Positions 34,981-44,923 of a stretch of 64,000 nucleotides of DNA are shown here, piece after piece. The notes below the pieces were generated by a model. That model made no database searches and was not told the origin of the DNA. It saw only the letters and a list, made by a program, of their open reading frames with translations. Within the stretch, counting starts at the first letter, position 1, and every line of letters begins with the position of its first letter. The stretch is from Bryobacteraceae bacterium (GTDB taxonomy: Bacteria > Acidobacteriota > Terriglobia > Bryobacterales > Bryobacteraceae): assembly GCA_025928545.1 (NCBI GenBank), contig JAICJH010000002.1, positions 1 to 64,000 on the forward strand, in the 5' to 3' direction. A program made the translations under genes and the position numbers.

Positions 34981-35511
34981 TCAGTTTGACTCACGCCCTC
35001 CGATGGAGGCAACTCCGATGCGCGTCTCCCCGTCCCTCTCGCGGATCGAAATGATTCGCGTGATGCCGCCTTCCTTGTATTCAAGACGTGTGGATCTGTC
35101 TTTTTCCGACACGATCATCAGGCTGGGAAATTGTTTACGGTAGTACTCGACGACATCGGAAACCTTATCTTTCGTGCGGTATTCGCCACCCACGACATAA
35201 AGACTCTTATCCGTGGCGCCATCCGAGGAACTCCATTCGAAGTTCGCGCCGCCGCCGTCTTTGGTGCGATAAGCGCCCGGATAGACGGGAACGCCGACGA
35301 CAGCGGGATTCATCCTGTCCCGCGCGCGGATATTGAGGCGGCCACCGGGCGTTTCGATGGCGACATCGGTACCGTTGGTCCCGTCGATCTTCCTGATATG
35401 AATGGATCTTGTGACGAAAATGCCGGCTACGGCAACCGCAAGAAACACGATCAGACCCGCAAAAAGCAAGCCCGAAATGATGCCGCCGCGCCGGGAAAGC
35501 AGTGTTCTCAT
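34981..35511 (-). CDS. Small membrane-anchored protein of unknown function
   Basis: 176 residues. The ATG at 35511 is preferred over the GTG at 35517 because AGGAG lies five bases ahead. One N-terminal helix ('GIISGLLFAGLIVFLAVAVA') anchors a soluble domain with 'GGRLNIRARD', 'VGVPVYPGA', 'VVEYYRKQFPSLMIV' and 'RIISIRERDGETRIGVASI'. The 'VPVYPGA...VVEYYRKQF' layout recalls small periplasmic domains seen in other Acidobacteriota, but I recognise no named family. It is 31 bp upstream of the zinc-ribbon gene and may be co-transcribed. Confidence 0.7.
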   Translation of the reverse strand: MRTLLSRRGGIISGLLFAGLIVFLAVAVAGIFVTRSIHIRKIDGTNGTDVAIETPGGRLNIRARDRMNPAVVGVPVYPGAYRTKDGGGANFEWSSSDGATDKSLYVVGGEYRTKDKVSDVVEYYRKQFPSLMIVSEKDRSTRLEYKEGGITRIISIRERDGETRIGVASIGGRESN

Positions 35512-35593
35512 GGCCACTCCTTCCTGTTCATACGCAGGGTTGGAGCAACAGGTTCACGAAATCGGCAGCCAGTCGCGTGATAGCTTTTTCCTG

Positions 35594-36562
35594 ATGGAAC
35601 AAATAACAGTTGTGGTGCTGGGGGGAGCCCAGGAACCCGCCCTGAAACGCCTGAGTGAGTTGGGTCCCGAGGTCCGGTTTAAGCACGCCGATACCGCCGA
35701 TGGCCTCGAACCTGAACTTAAAGACGCCCGGATTCTGTTTCAGTGGGCGGGAAACCGGGAAGAGCTGAAAAAAGTGATGGCCGGTGCGCCGCGCCTCGAA
35801 TGGATTCACGGGCGCTATGCCGGACTGGATGCAATTCTCTGCCCGGAGTTGATCGAAAGCCCGATTCCCATGACGAACGGACGCGGGTCTTTCAGCCAGT
35901 CTTTGGGCGAGTTTGTGATGTGCGGCGCGCTCTACTTTGCGAAGGATCTGCCGCGCATGCTTCGGGCGAAGGCGGCGCGGCGCTGGGAAGTTTTCGACGT
36001 TCTGGAACTCAGCCAGGAAACGCTGGGGATTGTAGGACATGGGGATATCGGGCGGGCTATCGCGCGCCGGGCGAAGGCCTTCGGGATGCGCGTGCTTGCT
36101 TTGCGACGCGATGTTGCGCCAAGGGCCGGCGACGAGGATGTGGATCAGGTATTCGCCAATTCGGACCTACACACAATGCTGCCACTTTGCGACTACGTGG
36201 TGGCCGCGGCGCCGTTGACGCCGGAGACGCGTCACATGATCGGCGCGGCTGAGTTTGCGCTGATGAAGCCGAGCGCGATTGTGATGAACGTGGGCCGCGG
36301 ACCGGTCATCGACGAGGCTGCGATTGTGAAGGCGCTGGAGACGAAGCAGATCCGGGGCGCGGCGCTGGACGTGTTCGAAGTGGAACCTCTGCCCGCGGAA
36401 AGCCCGCTTTGGGGCATGGAGAATGTGCTGATCTCGTTTCATACGGCGGATCATACGAAAGATTGGCTGGATGATGCGGTGTCGTTGTTCATGGAAGAGT
36501 TCGGGCGGTGGCGGAGTGGTCAACCATTGAAAAATGTGGTGGATAAACGAGCCGGATATTAA
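35594..36562 (+). CDS. D-2-hydroxyacid dehydrogenase family protein
   Basis: 322 residues from the ATG at 35594; the open frame extends upstream, but over the antisense of the previous gene. NAD-binding motif 'LGIVGHGDIGRAIARRAKAF' (GxGxxG) and 'YVVAAAPLTPETRHMIGAAEF', 'NVGRGPVIDEAAIVKAL', and 'GAALDVFEVEPLPAESPLW' with the catalytic Arg/Glu/His pattern ('LISFHTADHT'; His). It fits dehydrogenases of the GyaR/GhrA type acting on 2-keto acids. Substrate is not evident. The next gene begins 16 bp after its stop. Confidence 0.9.
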   Translation: MEQITVVVLGGAQEPALKRLSELGPEVRFKHADTADGLEPELKDARILFQWAGNREELKKVMAGAPRLEWIHGRYAGLDAILCPELIESPIPMTNGRGSFSQSLGEFVMCGALYFAKDLPRMLRAKAARRWEVFDVLELSQETLGIVGHGDIGRAIARRAKAFGMRVLALRRDVAPRAGDEDVDQVFANSDLHTMLPLCDYVVAAAPLTPETRHMIGAAEFALMKPSAIVMNVGRGPVIDEAAIVKALETKQIRGAALDVFEVEPLPAESPLWGMENVLISFHTADHTKDWLDDAVSLFMEEFGRWRSGQPLKNVVDKRAGY

Positions 36563-36578
36563 TTTGGTGTCCAGAACC

Positions 36579-37877
36579 ATGGGGAAGTACGCCTGTCTGC
36601 TGGCCACGCTTCTGCTGGCGGCACCCACCGCTTTCGCCCAGGATCCGCTGCCGAATTTCAATAAAGAACTGCGGAAAGCCACCAGAAATATCTTTGGTTT
36701 CACTTTTGAGGAGCGCACCCGCTGGGAAGAAAAAAGCGGCGTGAATTTCGGCAAAGCCGTGGATCAGCAGGATATGCTGAGCCGGTTGCGAATCGGCGCG
36801 GACTTCACACCCGTATCATGGCTCACGGTGAGCGCGATGGGGCAGGATGTCAGGGCTCCATTCTACGGCGCGGGTGCGCCGAATACGCTGCGCGACACGA
36901 TGGATCTTCAGGAAGGCTACGTGAAGCTTCTCGCGAAACGCAAGACTGGTTTCGGCGCGGAGTTCGGGCGCGAGATGCTGAATTTCGGAGAAGCCCGGCT
37001 GATCGGGTCGCCGCAGTGGAGCAATGTTTCGCGCACCTTCGACACGGGCCGCTTGTACTACAGGACAACAAAAGCACGTTTCGAAGCGCTCCTGGTGTCT
37101 CCGGTCCGGATTCTGTCCGACGGATTCAACGTTCCGAATCTCGGCGAACGGATTTGGGGCATGTACGACACGTTTTCCAGTGTGTGGCGGGGAGCGTCGA
37201 TTGACGCCTACGCGCTGCGGCATTCGCAGAACAAGATTGGCGGCTGGACCGGGGCAGGAACGCTCGGGACGAACACTTTCGGCGCGCGGCTCTACGGGCT
37301 GTTTCCGGGGAAGGTTGCTTACAGCGTGGAGGGCATCGGCCAGACCGGGCATCTGGGCCTTTTGGATCAGCGGGCTCACGCGTGGTTCGCCGGGCTATCA
37401 CGCAAGACGACGGTGCTCGGATTAACGTTGGATATTTCAGCGGAGTACAAACTCGCATCGGGGACCGGGGCGGGTCAGACGAACAGTTCCACTTTCGATC
37501 AGCTGTCGCCGGCCAATCACGATAAATTCGGGCACGAGGATCTGTTCGGGTGGCGCAATCTCCGGACGTTTAAGAGCCTGGAGACGCTGGGGATCACAAA
37601 GTCGGTGGCGTTGAATGTGATGTATACGGATCACTGGCTCGACAGCGCTTTCGATTCGCTCTACAACAGTTCCGGTGGGGTGATTGCCACGTCAAAGACG
37701 GGTGTGGCGGGGACGCGGGTGGGGCAGGAAGTGGACGAGTTTGTGACGTACAGGCGCGGGGCGCACTTGTTCGGCGCGGGGTTCGGGCATTTTTTCAAGG
37801 GGCAGTTCGTGCAGGAAACTACGCGCGATATTAATCCGCGGTATTTTTATGTGTTTCAGCAGTACTCGTTCAAATAG
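36579..37877 (+). CDS. Outer-membrane porin, alginate-export-like family
   Basis: 432 residues from the ATG at 36579. The signal peptide is 'LLATLLLAAPTAFAQ'. The mature part is a beta-barrel with 'RLRIGADFTPVSWLTVSAMGQD', 'DLQEGYVKL', 'GFGAEFGREMLNFGEARLIG', 'WSNVSRTFDTGRLYYR' and a terminal 'VFQQYSFK'. These match the alginate_export (AlgE-like) family, which is widespread in Acidobacteriota on genes not related to alginate. The open frame begins inside the dehydrogenase gene, so translational coupling is possible. Probable role is passage of anionic sugars or organic acids across the outer membrane. Confidence 0.85.
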   Translation: MGKYACLLATLLLAAPTAFAQDPLPNFNKELRKATRNIFGFTFEERTRWEEKSGVNFGKAVDQQDMLSRLRIGADFTPVSWLTVSAMGQDVRAPFYGAGAPNTLRDTMDLQEGYVKLLAKRKTGFGAEFGREMLNFGEARLIGSPQWSNVSRTFDTGRLYYRTTKARFEALLVSPVRILSDGFNVPNLGERIWGMYDTFSSVWRGASIDAYALRHSQNKIGGWTGAGTLGTNTFGARLYGLFPGKVAYSVEGIGQTGHLGLLDQRAHAWFAGLSRKTTVLGLTLDISAEYKLASGTGAGQTNSSTFDQLSPANHDKFGHEDLFGWRNLRTFKSLETLGITKSVALNVMYTDHWLDSAFDSLYNSSGGVIATSKTGVAGTRVGQEVDEFVTYRRGAHLFGAGFGHFFKGQFVQETTRDINPRYFYVFQQYSFK

Positions 37878-38016
37878 AGGATTTTCGGCACAAAGTTGCA
37901 AGAACCGCTTGCTTGCGCGCGCGGCTCAGTAAATTCGTGGTGCGCTTGGCGATTGAATCTCGTAGTGCTCGCGGGAAATAAATTCGAATTCTAAGCGGGA
38001 CATAACCGGCGATGAC

Positions 38017-38691
38017 TTACACGCCGCGGCGATTGCCGTAGAGATAGACGTGCAGTCGCGGTCCAAAGCGATAGCCGTGAGTCTTGCATAATTCGGCAAT
38101 CCACGGACCGCGATCGGTCAGAACTTCACTCGACGTTCCCTCCGGCATCAGGATGATTTTTTCGGGTGGCGCCTTTAGTGTGTTCGCGATGGACTGCACT
38201 TCGGCCAGATCCGACTCCCGCGCGACCACGAATTTCAACTGGTAATCGTATTCCCGGGTGAGACGGAGCAGAATTTCGGGCTGGATGCGAAGTTGTTCGT
38301 GCCGGTCGTGAAAGACACCTTCCGGCGTGGAATTCGCAAGCTTGGGACTAATACTCATCAAGTCGCAGACGACAGGCGAGAAGACGGTGCCCGCGGTTTC
38401 GAATGTGATGTGCAAGCCCAAATCGTGAAGCTTTTCCGATAATTCCACGATGCCAGCTGCGATCATCGGCTCTCCGCCGGTAATTACTACGTGTTTTGCG
38501 GCGGCAAAGCTGCGCACCTGATCGACAATTTCAGCGATCGAAAGATCTTCGCCTTCGGGTTTCCATGAGGTATAGGGCGTATCGCACCACGAGCACCGCA
38601 AATTGCAGCCGCTGGTGCGCACAAAGACCGAGGGCACACCCGCGAGGATGCCTTCACCCTGCACCGAATAGAAGATTTCAGAGATTCGCAT
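38017..38691 (-). CDS. queE: 7-carboxy-7-deazaguanine synthase
   Basis: 224 residues. Radical SAM protein with the QueE signature 'SVQGEGILAGVPSVFVRTSGC', cluster-binding 'CNLRCSWCDTPY', 'HVVITGGEPMIA' and 'GTSSEVL'. It converts 6-carboxy-tetrahydropterin to 7-carboxy-7-deazaguanine, in the queuosine or 7-deazaguanine pathway. Its ATG lies 6 bp after the queC stop, so the two form an operon. queD and queF were not found in the window. Confidence 0.95.
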   Translation of the reverse strand: MRISEIFYSVQGEGILAGVPSVFVRTSGCNLRCSWCDTPYTSWKPEGEDLSIAEIVDQVRSFAAAKHVVITGGEPMIAAGIVELSEKLHDLGLHITFETAGTVFSPVVCDLMSISPKLANSTPEGVFHDRHEQLRIQPEILLRLTREYDYQLKFVVARESDLAEVQSIANTLKAPPEKIILMPEGTSSEVLTDRGPWIAELCKTHGYRFGPRLHVYLYGNRRGV

Positions 38692-38697
38692 CTTGCA

Positions 38698-39384
38698 TCA
38701 AACCGGGTCCACCAGGCCTGCTTCGCGGAAGCCTTTCGCGCGCAGAATACAGGAATCGCACTGGCCGCACGGCCTACCGGCCGCGTCGGGATCATAGCAG
38801 CTATGGGTCTGCCCAAACGGCACATTCAGCTCCGCGCCGAGCCGAACGATATCGGCCTTGGAAAGGCGAATCAGCGGCGTGTGGATCCGCATGTGCGTAA
38901 TCTCTTCGACACCGGTTTTCGTGGCGAGGTTGCTCATCTTTTCGAAAGCTTCGATGAATTCGGGGCGGCAATCCGGGTAGCCCGAATAATCGAGCGCGTT
39001 GACGCCGATGAAAATATCGCTCGATTCGAGCACTTCGGCCCAGGCTAATGCGAATGAAAGAAAAATGGTATTGCGCGCCGGGACGTAGGTGACGGGAATG
39101 CCCGAGCCCATCGATGCTTCATCGCGCGATTTGGGCACATCGATATCGTCTGTGAGGGCGGAGTGGCCGAAGATGCGGAGATCGATCTTCGCGATACGGT
39201 GATCGGTGGCGCCGAGCGATTTCGCTATGCGGCGGGCCGCTTCGAGTTCTGTGAGATGGCGCTGGCCATAGTCGAATGAGAGCGCGTAGCAATCGAAGCC
39301 ATCGCGGCGTGCGAGGGCGAGGCAGGTGGCGGAGTCCAGTCCGCCGCTGAGAAGACAGACTGCTTTTTTGTTGGGCCCGGGCAT
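38698..39384 (-). CDS. queC: 7-cyano-7-deazaguanine synthase
   Basis: 228 residues from the ATG at 39384 (the longer open frame upstream is antisense to the next gene). PP-loop '[15 protein letters not shown]', '[10 protein letters not shown]', '[14 protein letters not shown]', '[18 protein letters not shown]' and a zinc site 'HSCYDP...CGQCDSC'. It uses ATP to convert the 7-carboxy intermediate to preQ0. It is first gene of queC-queE. About 84 bp separate it from the divergent membrane protein gene, which would hold both promoters. Confidence 0.96.
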   Translation of the reverse strand: MPGPNKKAVCLLSGGLDSATCLALARRDGFDCYALSFDYGQRHLTELEAARRIAKSLGATDHRIAKIDLRIFGHSALTDDIDVPKSRDEASMGSGIPVTYVPARNTIFLSFALAWAEVLESSDIFIGVNALDYSGYPDCRPEFIEAFEKMSNLATKTGVEEITHMRIHTPLIRLSKADIVRLGAELNVPFGQTHSCYDPDAAGRPCGQCDSCILRAKGFREAGLVDPV

Positions 39385-39468
39385 TTGACTCTTTGCCGCG
39401 ATTATAGCGGGCGCGGAATGTAGAATCGTTAGATCGAACCCGCCGCGCGCACATCTCCGCGTAAGATC

Positions 39469-40743
39469 TTGCTCGTTTCTGTTGCGGCGGGGATTGCGAT
39501 TGCGCTTGTTTTCATTGCAATGAACTATCGTGCTTACGATGGATTCTTTCAGGATGACGAACTGGACAATCTGAGTTGGGCGCCGCATGTGGGCGCGAGG
39601 GAGTTCGTTGTCGCGTTTGTGAAGCCGGTGTTCGACGTCAACAACTTTCGGCCGGCGGCGCATCTGTATTTCGCAGTCATGGGAAGGTTGTTCGGCGAGA
39701 ACTTTCCGCCGTGGATGACGCCGATATTCGCGCTGCATTTGCTGAACGGACTGCTGGTTTTCGCGCTGGCGCGAAAGATGGGTATGGCGCTCTGGCACGC
39801 TTTAGCAGGTGCAGCGTTTTTCACGTGGAGCGCCGGGGCGTTCGATGCGTACTGGAAGCCGATGTATGTGTTCGATCTGCTCTGCACAACGTTTTGTTTG
39901 GGCAGTATTCTGCTCTATGCCCATCGCAGATTTGTGCTGAGTTTCGCCGCATTCTGGATTGCCTACAAGTCAAAGGAACTCGCCGTAATGCTGCCGCTCG
40001 TGCTGTTGGCGTGGGAACACTGGTTCGGCGAGCGGCGATACGCGCGCGTATTGCCGTTCCTGCTGGTTTCACTCTCATTCGGACTTCAGGGCTTGTTGCG
40101 GAATCCAAATACGGATAACGAATATACGTTTCGGTTTACCTGGAAGGCGCTCACTGCGACGGTACCGTTTTACGCGCGCCGGTTTCTGTTATTCCGAGGC
40201 AGTGGATTGTGGCTGGCCGGGTTGTTGATGGTGCGCGATCGCCGGATCTGGTTTGGCTTGCTGGCAGCAGGTTGCTTTGTGTCGCCGCTGCTGTTTCTGC
40301 CGGGACGGCTTTATGTGGCTTACGCTTACCTTCCTCTTGCATGCGCGACGATTGCGGTGACCGCCGCGGCGTCGCGGTTCCGGCCGGTCTGGCTCTGGCT
40401 CGTGCTCATTTTGTGGATGCCGTTCAATCTGACGGAAGCGCGACATTTTCAGCACGCGAAACTGGCGGCGGACGACGAGGTGTTTGCCTTTGTCGATACG
40501 GTGAACAGGTGGGTGGCGAAGAACCCTTCGATCAGGACTTTTGTCTATGACGGCGTGCCGCCCTCATTTCATCACTGGGGCGTTACGGCTGCGTGGAATA
40601 TTGCGCACCACGGATTGAACATGCCTGCTTATTTTTCAGGCTGGCCCGAGGCCGAGAACGCGCTGGCGAACGAGAACGTGGCCTACGGAGCCTGGAATAC
40701 AAAGGCGAATCGGATCGAATTGGCCCTCAGAACGAAAAGGTAG
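39469..40743 (+). CDS. Polytopic glycosyltransferase-like membrane protein (GT-C type)
   Basis: About 424 residues; the start is uncertain (TTG at 39469, no ATG nearby). Roughly ten transmembrane helices. After the first helix comes '[13 protein letters not shown]', an acidic extracytoplasmic loop typical of polyprenyl-phosphate-sugar-dependent GT-C enzymes, then '[22 protein letters not shown]' as in acidobacterial family members. The C-terminal ~100 residues are soluble. It would transfer a sugar or glycolipid component on the periplasmic side. Its stop overlaps the convergent TonB receptor gene by 17 bp. Confidence 0.75.
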   Translation: MLVSVAAGIAIALVFIAMNYRAYDGFFQDDELDNLSWAPHVGAREFVVAFVKPVFDVNNFRPAAHLYFAVMGRLFGENFPPWMTPIFALHLLNGLLVFALARKMGMALWHALAGAAFFTWSAGAFDAYWKPMYVFDLLCTTFCLGSILLYAHRRFVLSFAAFWIAYKSKELAVMLPLVLLAWEHWFGERRYARVLPFLLVSLSFGLQGLLRNPNTDNEYTFRFTWKALTATVPFYARRFLLFRGSGLWLAGLLMVRDRRIWFGLLAAGCFVSPLLFLPGRLYVAYAYLPLACATIAVTAAASRFRPVWLWLVLILWMPFNLTEARHFQHAKLAADDEVFAFVDTVNRWVAKNPSIRTFVYDGVPPSFHHWGVTAAWNIAHHGLNMPAYFSGWPEAENALANENVAYGAWNTKANRIELALRTKR

Positions 40744-43570
40744 TGCCGAACTGCACGCGACGCAGGTTCGAAGTCTCGCGGAACAAAAGAATGCTTGTGG
40801 CCTGCCCGAACAGGGGCGATGAGAGATTACCCACGAAGCCGCCGGGATTCAGGTGATTAAAGACGTTATTTACGTCGATGTTGAAATTCAGTTTGAAGCG
40901 ACTTTCCGGATTGCTGCCTGAGCCGCTCGCGGCGGGCCTGGAACCGAAACCGAACGTGCGTCCGAGGCGGGCGTTGAGATTCCACATTCCGGTTCCCTGA
41001 AGATAATTGTGCGGCACGAGCGTTTGGCCTGGAATCGGATTCGTATCGAAAGCGCCAAAGCGTGTGTTGACCACGCTGGGCCGGGTGAGATCGGTCGCGA
41101 ACGCAGGGCGGTCGCTGCCGTATGAATCACCATTGAGATCGTGGCCGATCGTGAGATCGTACGGCGCCCCGGACGACATCACGAACATTGGGCTGAATTG
41201 TAGTTTGAGCGGCGCCGTGATCGTTCCCACAAGGTTCAACTGGTGCCGCCTGTCATAACTCGCTCTGCCGAAATCCTGCATATAGTTGTACGGATTCGAG
41301 GGCACGCCGAGCCAGTTGCCGTCGTGATTCGAGAACTGGAGCGTATAGTTTGCCGTGAGCGAAACGGCTTTGCTGATTTTGGTTTCCCACTTCACCATGG
41401 TGAGTTTCTGCCGGTAAACGCCGCTCGAAATGTATTCGTAAATATTGCCGGCGGCATTGCCATATGGACGGACTCCACTACCGGGCTGGGCTGGATTGTA
41501 AGTGCCCGGATACGGCGTGTTGACGTTGACAGTCATCGGGAAATGGTTGCCGTTAATGTACAGGTAAGTCACCGACAGGTTTGTCTTGCGCGGCAACTGG
41601 CGTTCCAGCGTGACGGCCTCGATCGTATCGATCCCCGGTTTCATGTCCGGACCGTACTTCCAGGTCACCGGTGGCTGCTTCTGTGCGGCCAGAGTGCTGA
41701 GCGCCGGGATCGTGCCGTAGAAATCAGGGTTCGCAACCAGGTATTGCTGCTGGGTGACGCCGTTGAACCGGTTCGTTTGGACGAGGGGGTAGGTGCCAAA
41801 GCGATCGAAGAAGACGCCCGCGCCAACGCGGATGACCGTCTTACCGGGCTTGGCGGACGTCGATCCCGGCGACCACGCAAGGCTGACGCGCGGCGCGACC
41901 GGCACCGGATCCAGCGTGATATCGGTCTGTTGTTCGTGGCGAAAACCAATGCTCAGCGTCAGGTTCGGACGAATGCGCCAGTCATCCTGCGCAAACGCCT
42001 CATACTGATTCTGGCCGACGCTGACGCGCGGATTACCTCCGGCGATGGAAAACTGCGAAGCACCGCCGCCCAATGACCGAATGGTCGCCATGGGATAGCC
42101 AAGTTTCTGGAACAGCAGAGTTCGCCGGTATTGCTCGAGCGAGCTGATCTGAATACTGGTGTTCGGAATGGGTTGATTATTGGAATCGAGCGCCGGCGCG
42201 TTACCCACACCAAGGAAGGTAAAAGTACCCCCAAAATTGGAAGGCGAATTATCCGTGACGCTGCTGTAGACCAACCGCACGCCGAACCGCAGAGTGTGGG
42301 TGCCGTGGACCCACGTCGAAATATTCTGCACGTCGTAACGCCGGTACCTGTTGAAAGCATTGCCGACCTGATTGGCGCCGGCATTAAACGATCCATCTAC
42401 GTTGATGGCAGGTTTGGATATGTCGCCATACTGCTGGTTGCTGGACCTCGAGTAGAGAAAACGCGTCTCAGTTGCGAGCGCAGGGCTGAGCACGGCGGTC
42501 TCCGACAGTTGCACTTCCTGGGACGTCCCTTCGCTGCTGTAGGCGCGGGAAAGCAGTGAATACGAACCGATGCCGCCATTCTCGCGATCGTTGCGGTTAT
42601 AAGAAAAGCGCCCCGTGGCAGTGTGGTTGGCGGAAATCTGATAATCCACGCGAGCCGTTCCGCTCAGATTGCTGCGTGGGGTGATCACGGATTCTTCCAC
42701 GGGCGAAGGCAACAGAGTCGACTCGTCGAGTGTGACCGCATGGATGATTGCGTCGTTATCAATCTTGTTCTGGGTCGCGTTCAGTGTCCACGAGATTTTG
42801 TGTTTGAAGGAATCGCTCAGCGTTTCGTTAAACGATCGATTGACATAGTCGGCTTTGTTGGCGGCGTAGGGATTTCTGGAATTAAAGAATGCGTCGCTGT
42901 CGGTGAGCTGGAAGGTCCCCTTGAGGTCGTCGGTTCCGGGCTTCGTGATGATCTCTATTCGGCCGAAGCCCAGATATTCGGATTCCGCGGTAAACGGATT
43001 CTGATTCAGGCGGATCTCCTTGATGGTTTTCTTAGGTGGAAGCAGGCCGCCACTGAAGCCGTCGATCAGCATGCCTGGGGCATCGCCATTGCCCGCGGAC
43101 GGGCCCGCTAGGGCAGTCAGCATGTCGCTGAGGTCGTCGGGATCGTCAGGCAGTGCGTCGAGATCGCTGTCTTTGATCACGACGGCGGACTTGTTCTGGC
43201 TGGGATCGACGGTGACCTCCGGACCATGATCTTCAGTCACGCTTACTTCCTGTTTGCCGCCCCCCGGCGTGAGCTGGATGGGGAGTTGTGTTGCGATACC
43301 CGGCTGAATTGTTACCGCATGTTCATAAGCGACGAAGCCGGGGTATGTGACCGCAACCCTGTATTCACCTTCGGGGAGAGCTGCGAAAACGTAGCTGCCA
43401 TCGGGCTGGGTTTGCGCGAGCTTCTGGATGCCTTTGCCGGTAATTGCCACGTTAACCGCGGGAATGATTGCGCCTGAGGAATCCGTCAGGGTTCCGCGAA
43501 GACTGGCGGATTGTTGCGCGATGAGCGCAACTGTAGTGAGAATGAATACGGATATCAAGGACTTTTTCAT
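40727..43570 (-). CDS. TonB-dependent receptor, Oar-like (second copy)
   Basis: 947 residues from an ATG at 43570; an upstream in-frame start at 43594 is less likely because the signal peptide begins at 'MKKSLISVFILTTVALIAQ'. The N-terminus is carboxypeptidase-regulatory-like ('ASLRGTLTDSSGAIIPAVNV', 'GSYVFAALPEGEYRV'). The plug-like segment has 'DPSQNKSAVVIKDSDLDALP' and 'GMLIDGFSGGLLPPKKTI'. The barrel ends '[12 protein letters not shown]'. It is shorter than the receptor at 15365 and not a recent duplicate. The substrate is unknown. It lies between glycan genes on both sides. Confidence 0.9.
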   Translation of the reverse strand: MKKSLISVFILTTVALIAQQSASLRGTLTDSSGAIIPAVNVAITGKGIQKLAQTQPDGSYVFAALPEGEYRVAVTYPGFVAYEHAVTIQPGIATQLPIQLTPGGGKQEVSVTEDHGPEVTVDPSQNKSAVVIKDSDLDALPDDPDDLSDMLTALAGPSAGNGDAPGMLIDGFSGGLLPPKKTIKEIRLNQNPFTAESEYLGFGRIEIITKPGTDDLKGTFQLTDSDAFFNSRNPYAANKADYVNRSFNETLSDSFKHKISWTLNATQNKIDNDAIIHAVTLDESTLLPSPVEESVITPRSNLSGTARVDYQISANHTATGRFSYNRNDRENGGIGSYSLLSRAYSSEGTSQEVQLSETAVLSPALATETRFLYSRSSNQQYGDISKPAINVDGSFNAGANQVGNAFNRYRRYDVQNISTWVHGTHTLRFGVRLVYSSVTDNSPSNFGGTFTFLGVGNAPALDSNNQPIPNTSIQISSLEQYRRTLLFQKLGYPMATIRSLGGGASQFSIAGGNPRVSVGQNQYEAFAQDDWRIRPNLTLSIGFRHEQQTDITLDPVPVAPRVSLAWSPGSTSAKPGKTVIRVGAGVFFDRFGTYPLVQTNRFNGVTQQQYLVANPDFYGTIPALSTLAAQKQPPVTWKYGPDMKPGIDTIEAVTLERQLPRKTNLSVTYLYINGNHFPMTVNVNTPYPGTYNPAQPGSGVRPYGNAAGNIYEYISSGVYRQKLTMVKWETKISKAVSLTANYTLQFSNHDGNWLGVPSNPYNYMQDFGRASYDRRHQLNLVGTITAPLKLQFSPMFVMSSGAPYDLTIGHDLNGDSYGSDRPAFATDLTRPSVVNTRFGAFDTNPIPGQTLVPHNYLQGTGMWNLNARLGRTFGFGSRPAASGSGSNPESRFKLNFNIDVNNVFNHLNPGGFVGNLSSPLFGQATSILLFRETSNLRRVQFGTTFSF

Positions 43571-43688
43571 AAAACGCCTCAGTCGTTTTTGCAATGCCGC
43601 CAGTTGCTGCGCCAGTTCGCTTAAGAGAACCGGGCTTTCTGCAATTGGTTACATACTTTTCTAAACTGACGAGCGCCGTCTATGGGCG

Positions 43689-44921
43689 TTAGCGATGGAA
43701 GGAAATATTTACGGCACTGCAGGGAAGTTCCATGTAGCCGCTTACCGGCCGGGAGCCCTGCGGAATTTCAAAGGTTAAGGCGTCTTCGATGTAGTCGCAA
43801 ACTTCGAATTCGCCCAGGCTGCCATCGCTCACCGCTACTGAAATCGAGTAGGTACCCGGAGCGAGGCGGGGCATGGTGAGGCGGAAATCGACTATGCGCT
43901 CATCACCCGCCGCCAGTGCGGGGAGTGGATGATTCTCACGGGCGGAGTTGGTTCCGAAGATGTTTTCGCCTTTTTGGTTGCGGACAAGAAAGCCGGCAAT
44001 AGGCGCGGAAACCTGCCGTTTGCCGCGGATTTTCAGCCTGAGTGAGGCTTCGGTGCGGCTGACTCCCGCTACTTCCGCCGCGCCGTTGCCGAAGCGGTGA
44101 GTGCCGGGTACCGGTTCGGCGATGGCATGCGGATGCGCATCTCCGGTGACATTTTCACCGGCGGGTTTCGGAATCTGAGTGCGGTCCAGCGTGGTCGCCA
44201 GGTAATGGGCGACCACTTCATCGGCCTCGCCAAGTCCGCGAACCACGCCTCGCTCCAGCCACAGACAGCGCTCGCAAAGAGCTTTTACGTCGGTAGTATC
44301 GTGTGAGACAAACAAGATGGTGACGCCGTTCGCCCGGAGTTCGTGAATTCGGCGCATGCAGCGCTGACGAAACGCGACATCGCCCACCGCCAGGGCTTCA
44401 TCGACGATGAGGATGCGTGGCTCGGAATGCGCCGCGACCGCGAAAGCAAGGCGAAGAATCATGCCTGTGGAATAGGTGCGGATGGGCTGATCGATAAAAT
44501 CGCCGATGCCCGAGAAATCGTGTATGGCTTCGAATTTCGATTCGATTTCATCCTGTGAAAGTCCGAGTATGGTGGCGTTCAGGTGCACGTTTTGCCGGCC
44601 GGTAAATTCGGGGGCGAATCCGGAGCCGAGTTCGAGCAGAGTGGAGCAGCGTCCGTTCAGAGTCACAGTGCCTGTGCTCGGTCGGAGGATTCCCGCGATG
44701 ATTTGAAGCAGAGTGCTCTTGCCGGAGCCGTTTGCGCCGATGATGCCGAAGGCCTCGCCTTCGGCCACGGAGAAGCTCACATCGCGGAGAGCGCAAACTT
44801 CGTCACTAGACTCTCCAGTGCGCCGATGCGTCATGGGCGAGAAGATACGGCGTACCCGGCTCCACTGCGAGTGGCCGAGCACGTACACCTTCGAAACGTC
44901 CACCACCTCGACGGCGTTCAT
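43689..44921 (-). CDS. ABC transporter ATP-binding protein, Wzt-like with C-terminal glycan-binding-type domain
   Basis: 410 residues. Nucleotide-binding domain: Walker A 'GIIGANGSGKSTLL' at about 59-71, 'ELGSGFAPEFTGRQNVHLNA' (typical of the polysaccharide/teichoic export subfamily), signature 'YSTGMILRLAFAVA', Walker B 'ILIVDEALAVGD', switch 'FVSHD'. From about 245 a second domain resembles Wzt-C ('GVSRTEASLRLKIRGK', 'GFLVRNQKGENIFGTNS', 'LAPGTYSISVAVSDGS'), which in E. coli O9a-type systems binds the capped glycan end. It is the last gene of a four-gene operon. No Wzm-type permease is in the window. Confidence 0.88.
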   Translation of the reverse strand: MNAVEVVDVSKVYVLGHSQWSRVRRIFSPMTHRRTGESSDEVCALRDVSFSVAEGEAFGIIGANGSGKSTLLQIIAGILRPSTGTVTLNGRCSTLLELGSGFAPEFTGRQNVHLNATILGLSQDEIESKFEAIHDFSGIGDFIDQPIRTYSTGMILRLAFAVAAHSEPRILIVDEALAVGDVAFRQRCMRRIHELRANGVTILFVSHDTTDVKALCERCLWLERGVVRGLGEADEVVAHYLATTLDRTQIPKPAGENVTGDAHPHAIAEPVPGTHRFGNGAAEVAGVSRTEASLRLKIRGKRQVSAPIAGFLVRNQKGENIFGTNSARENHPLPALAAGDERIVDFRLTMPRLAPGTYSISVAVSDGSLGEFEVCDYIEDALTFEIPQGSRPVSGYMELPCSAVNISFHR

Positions 44922-44923
44922 GA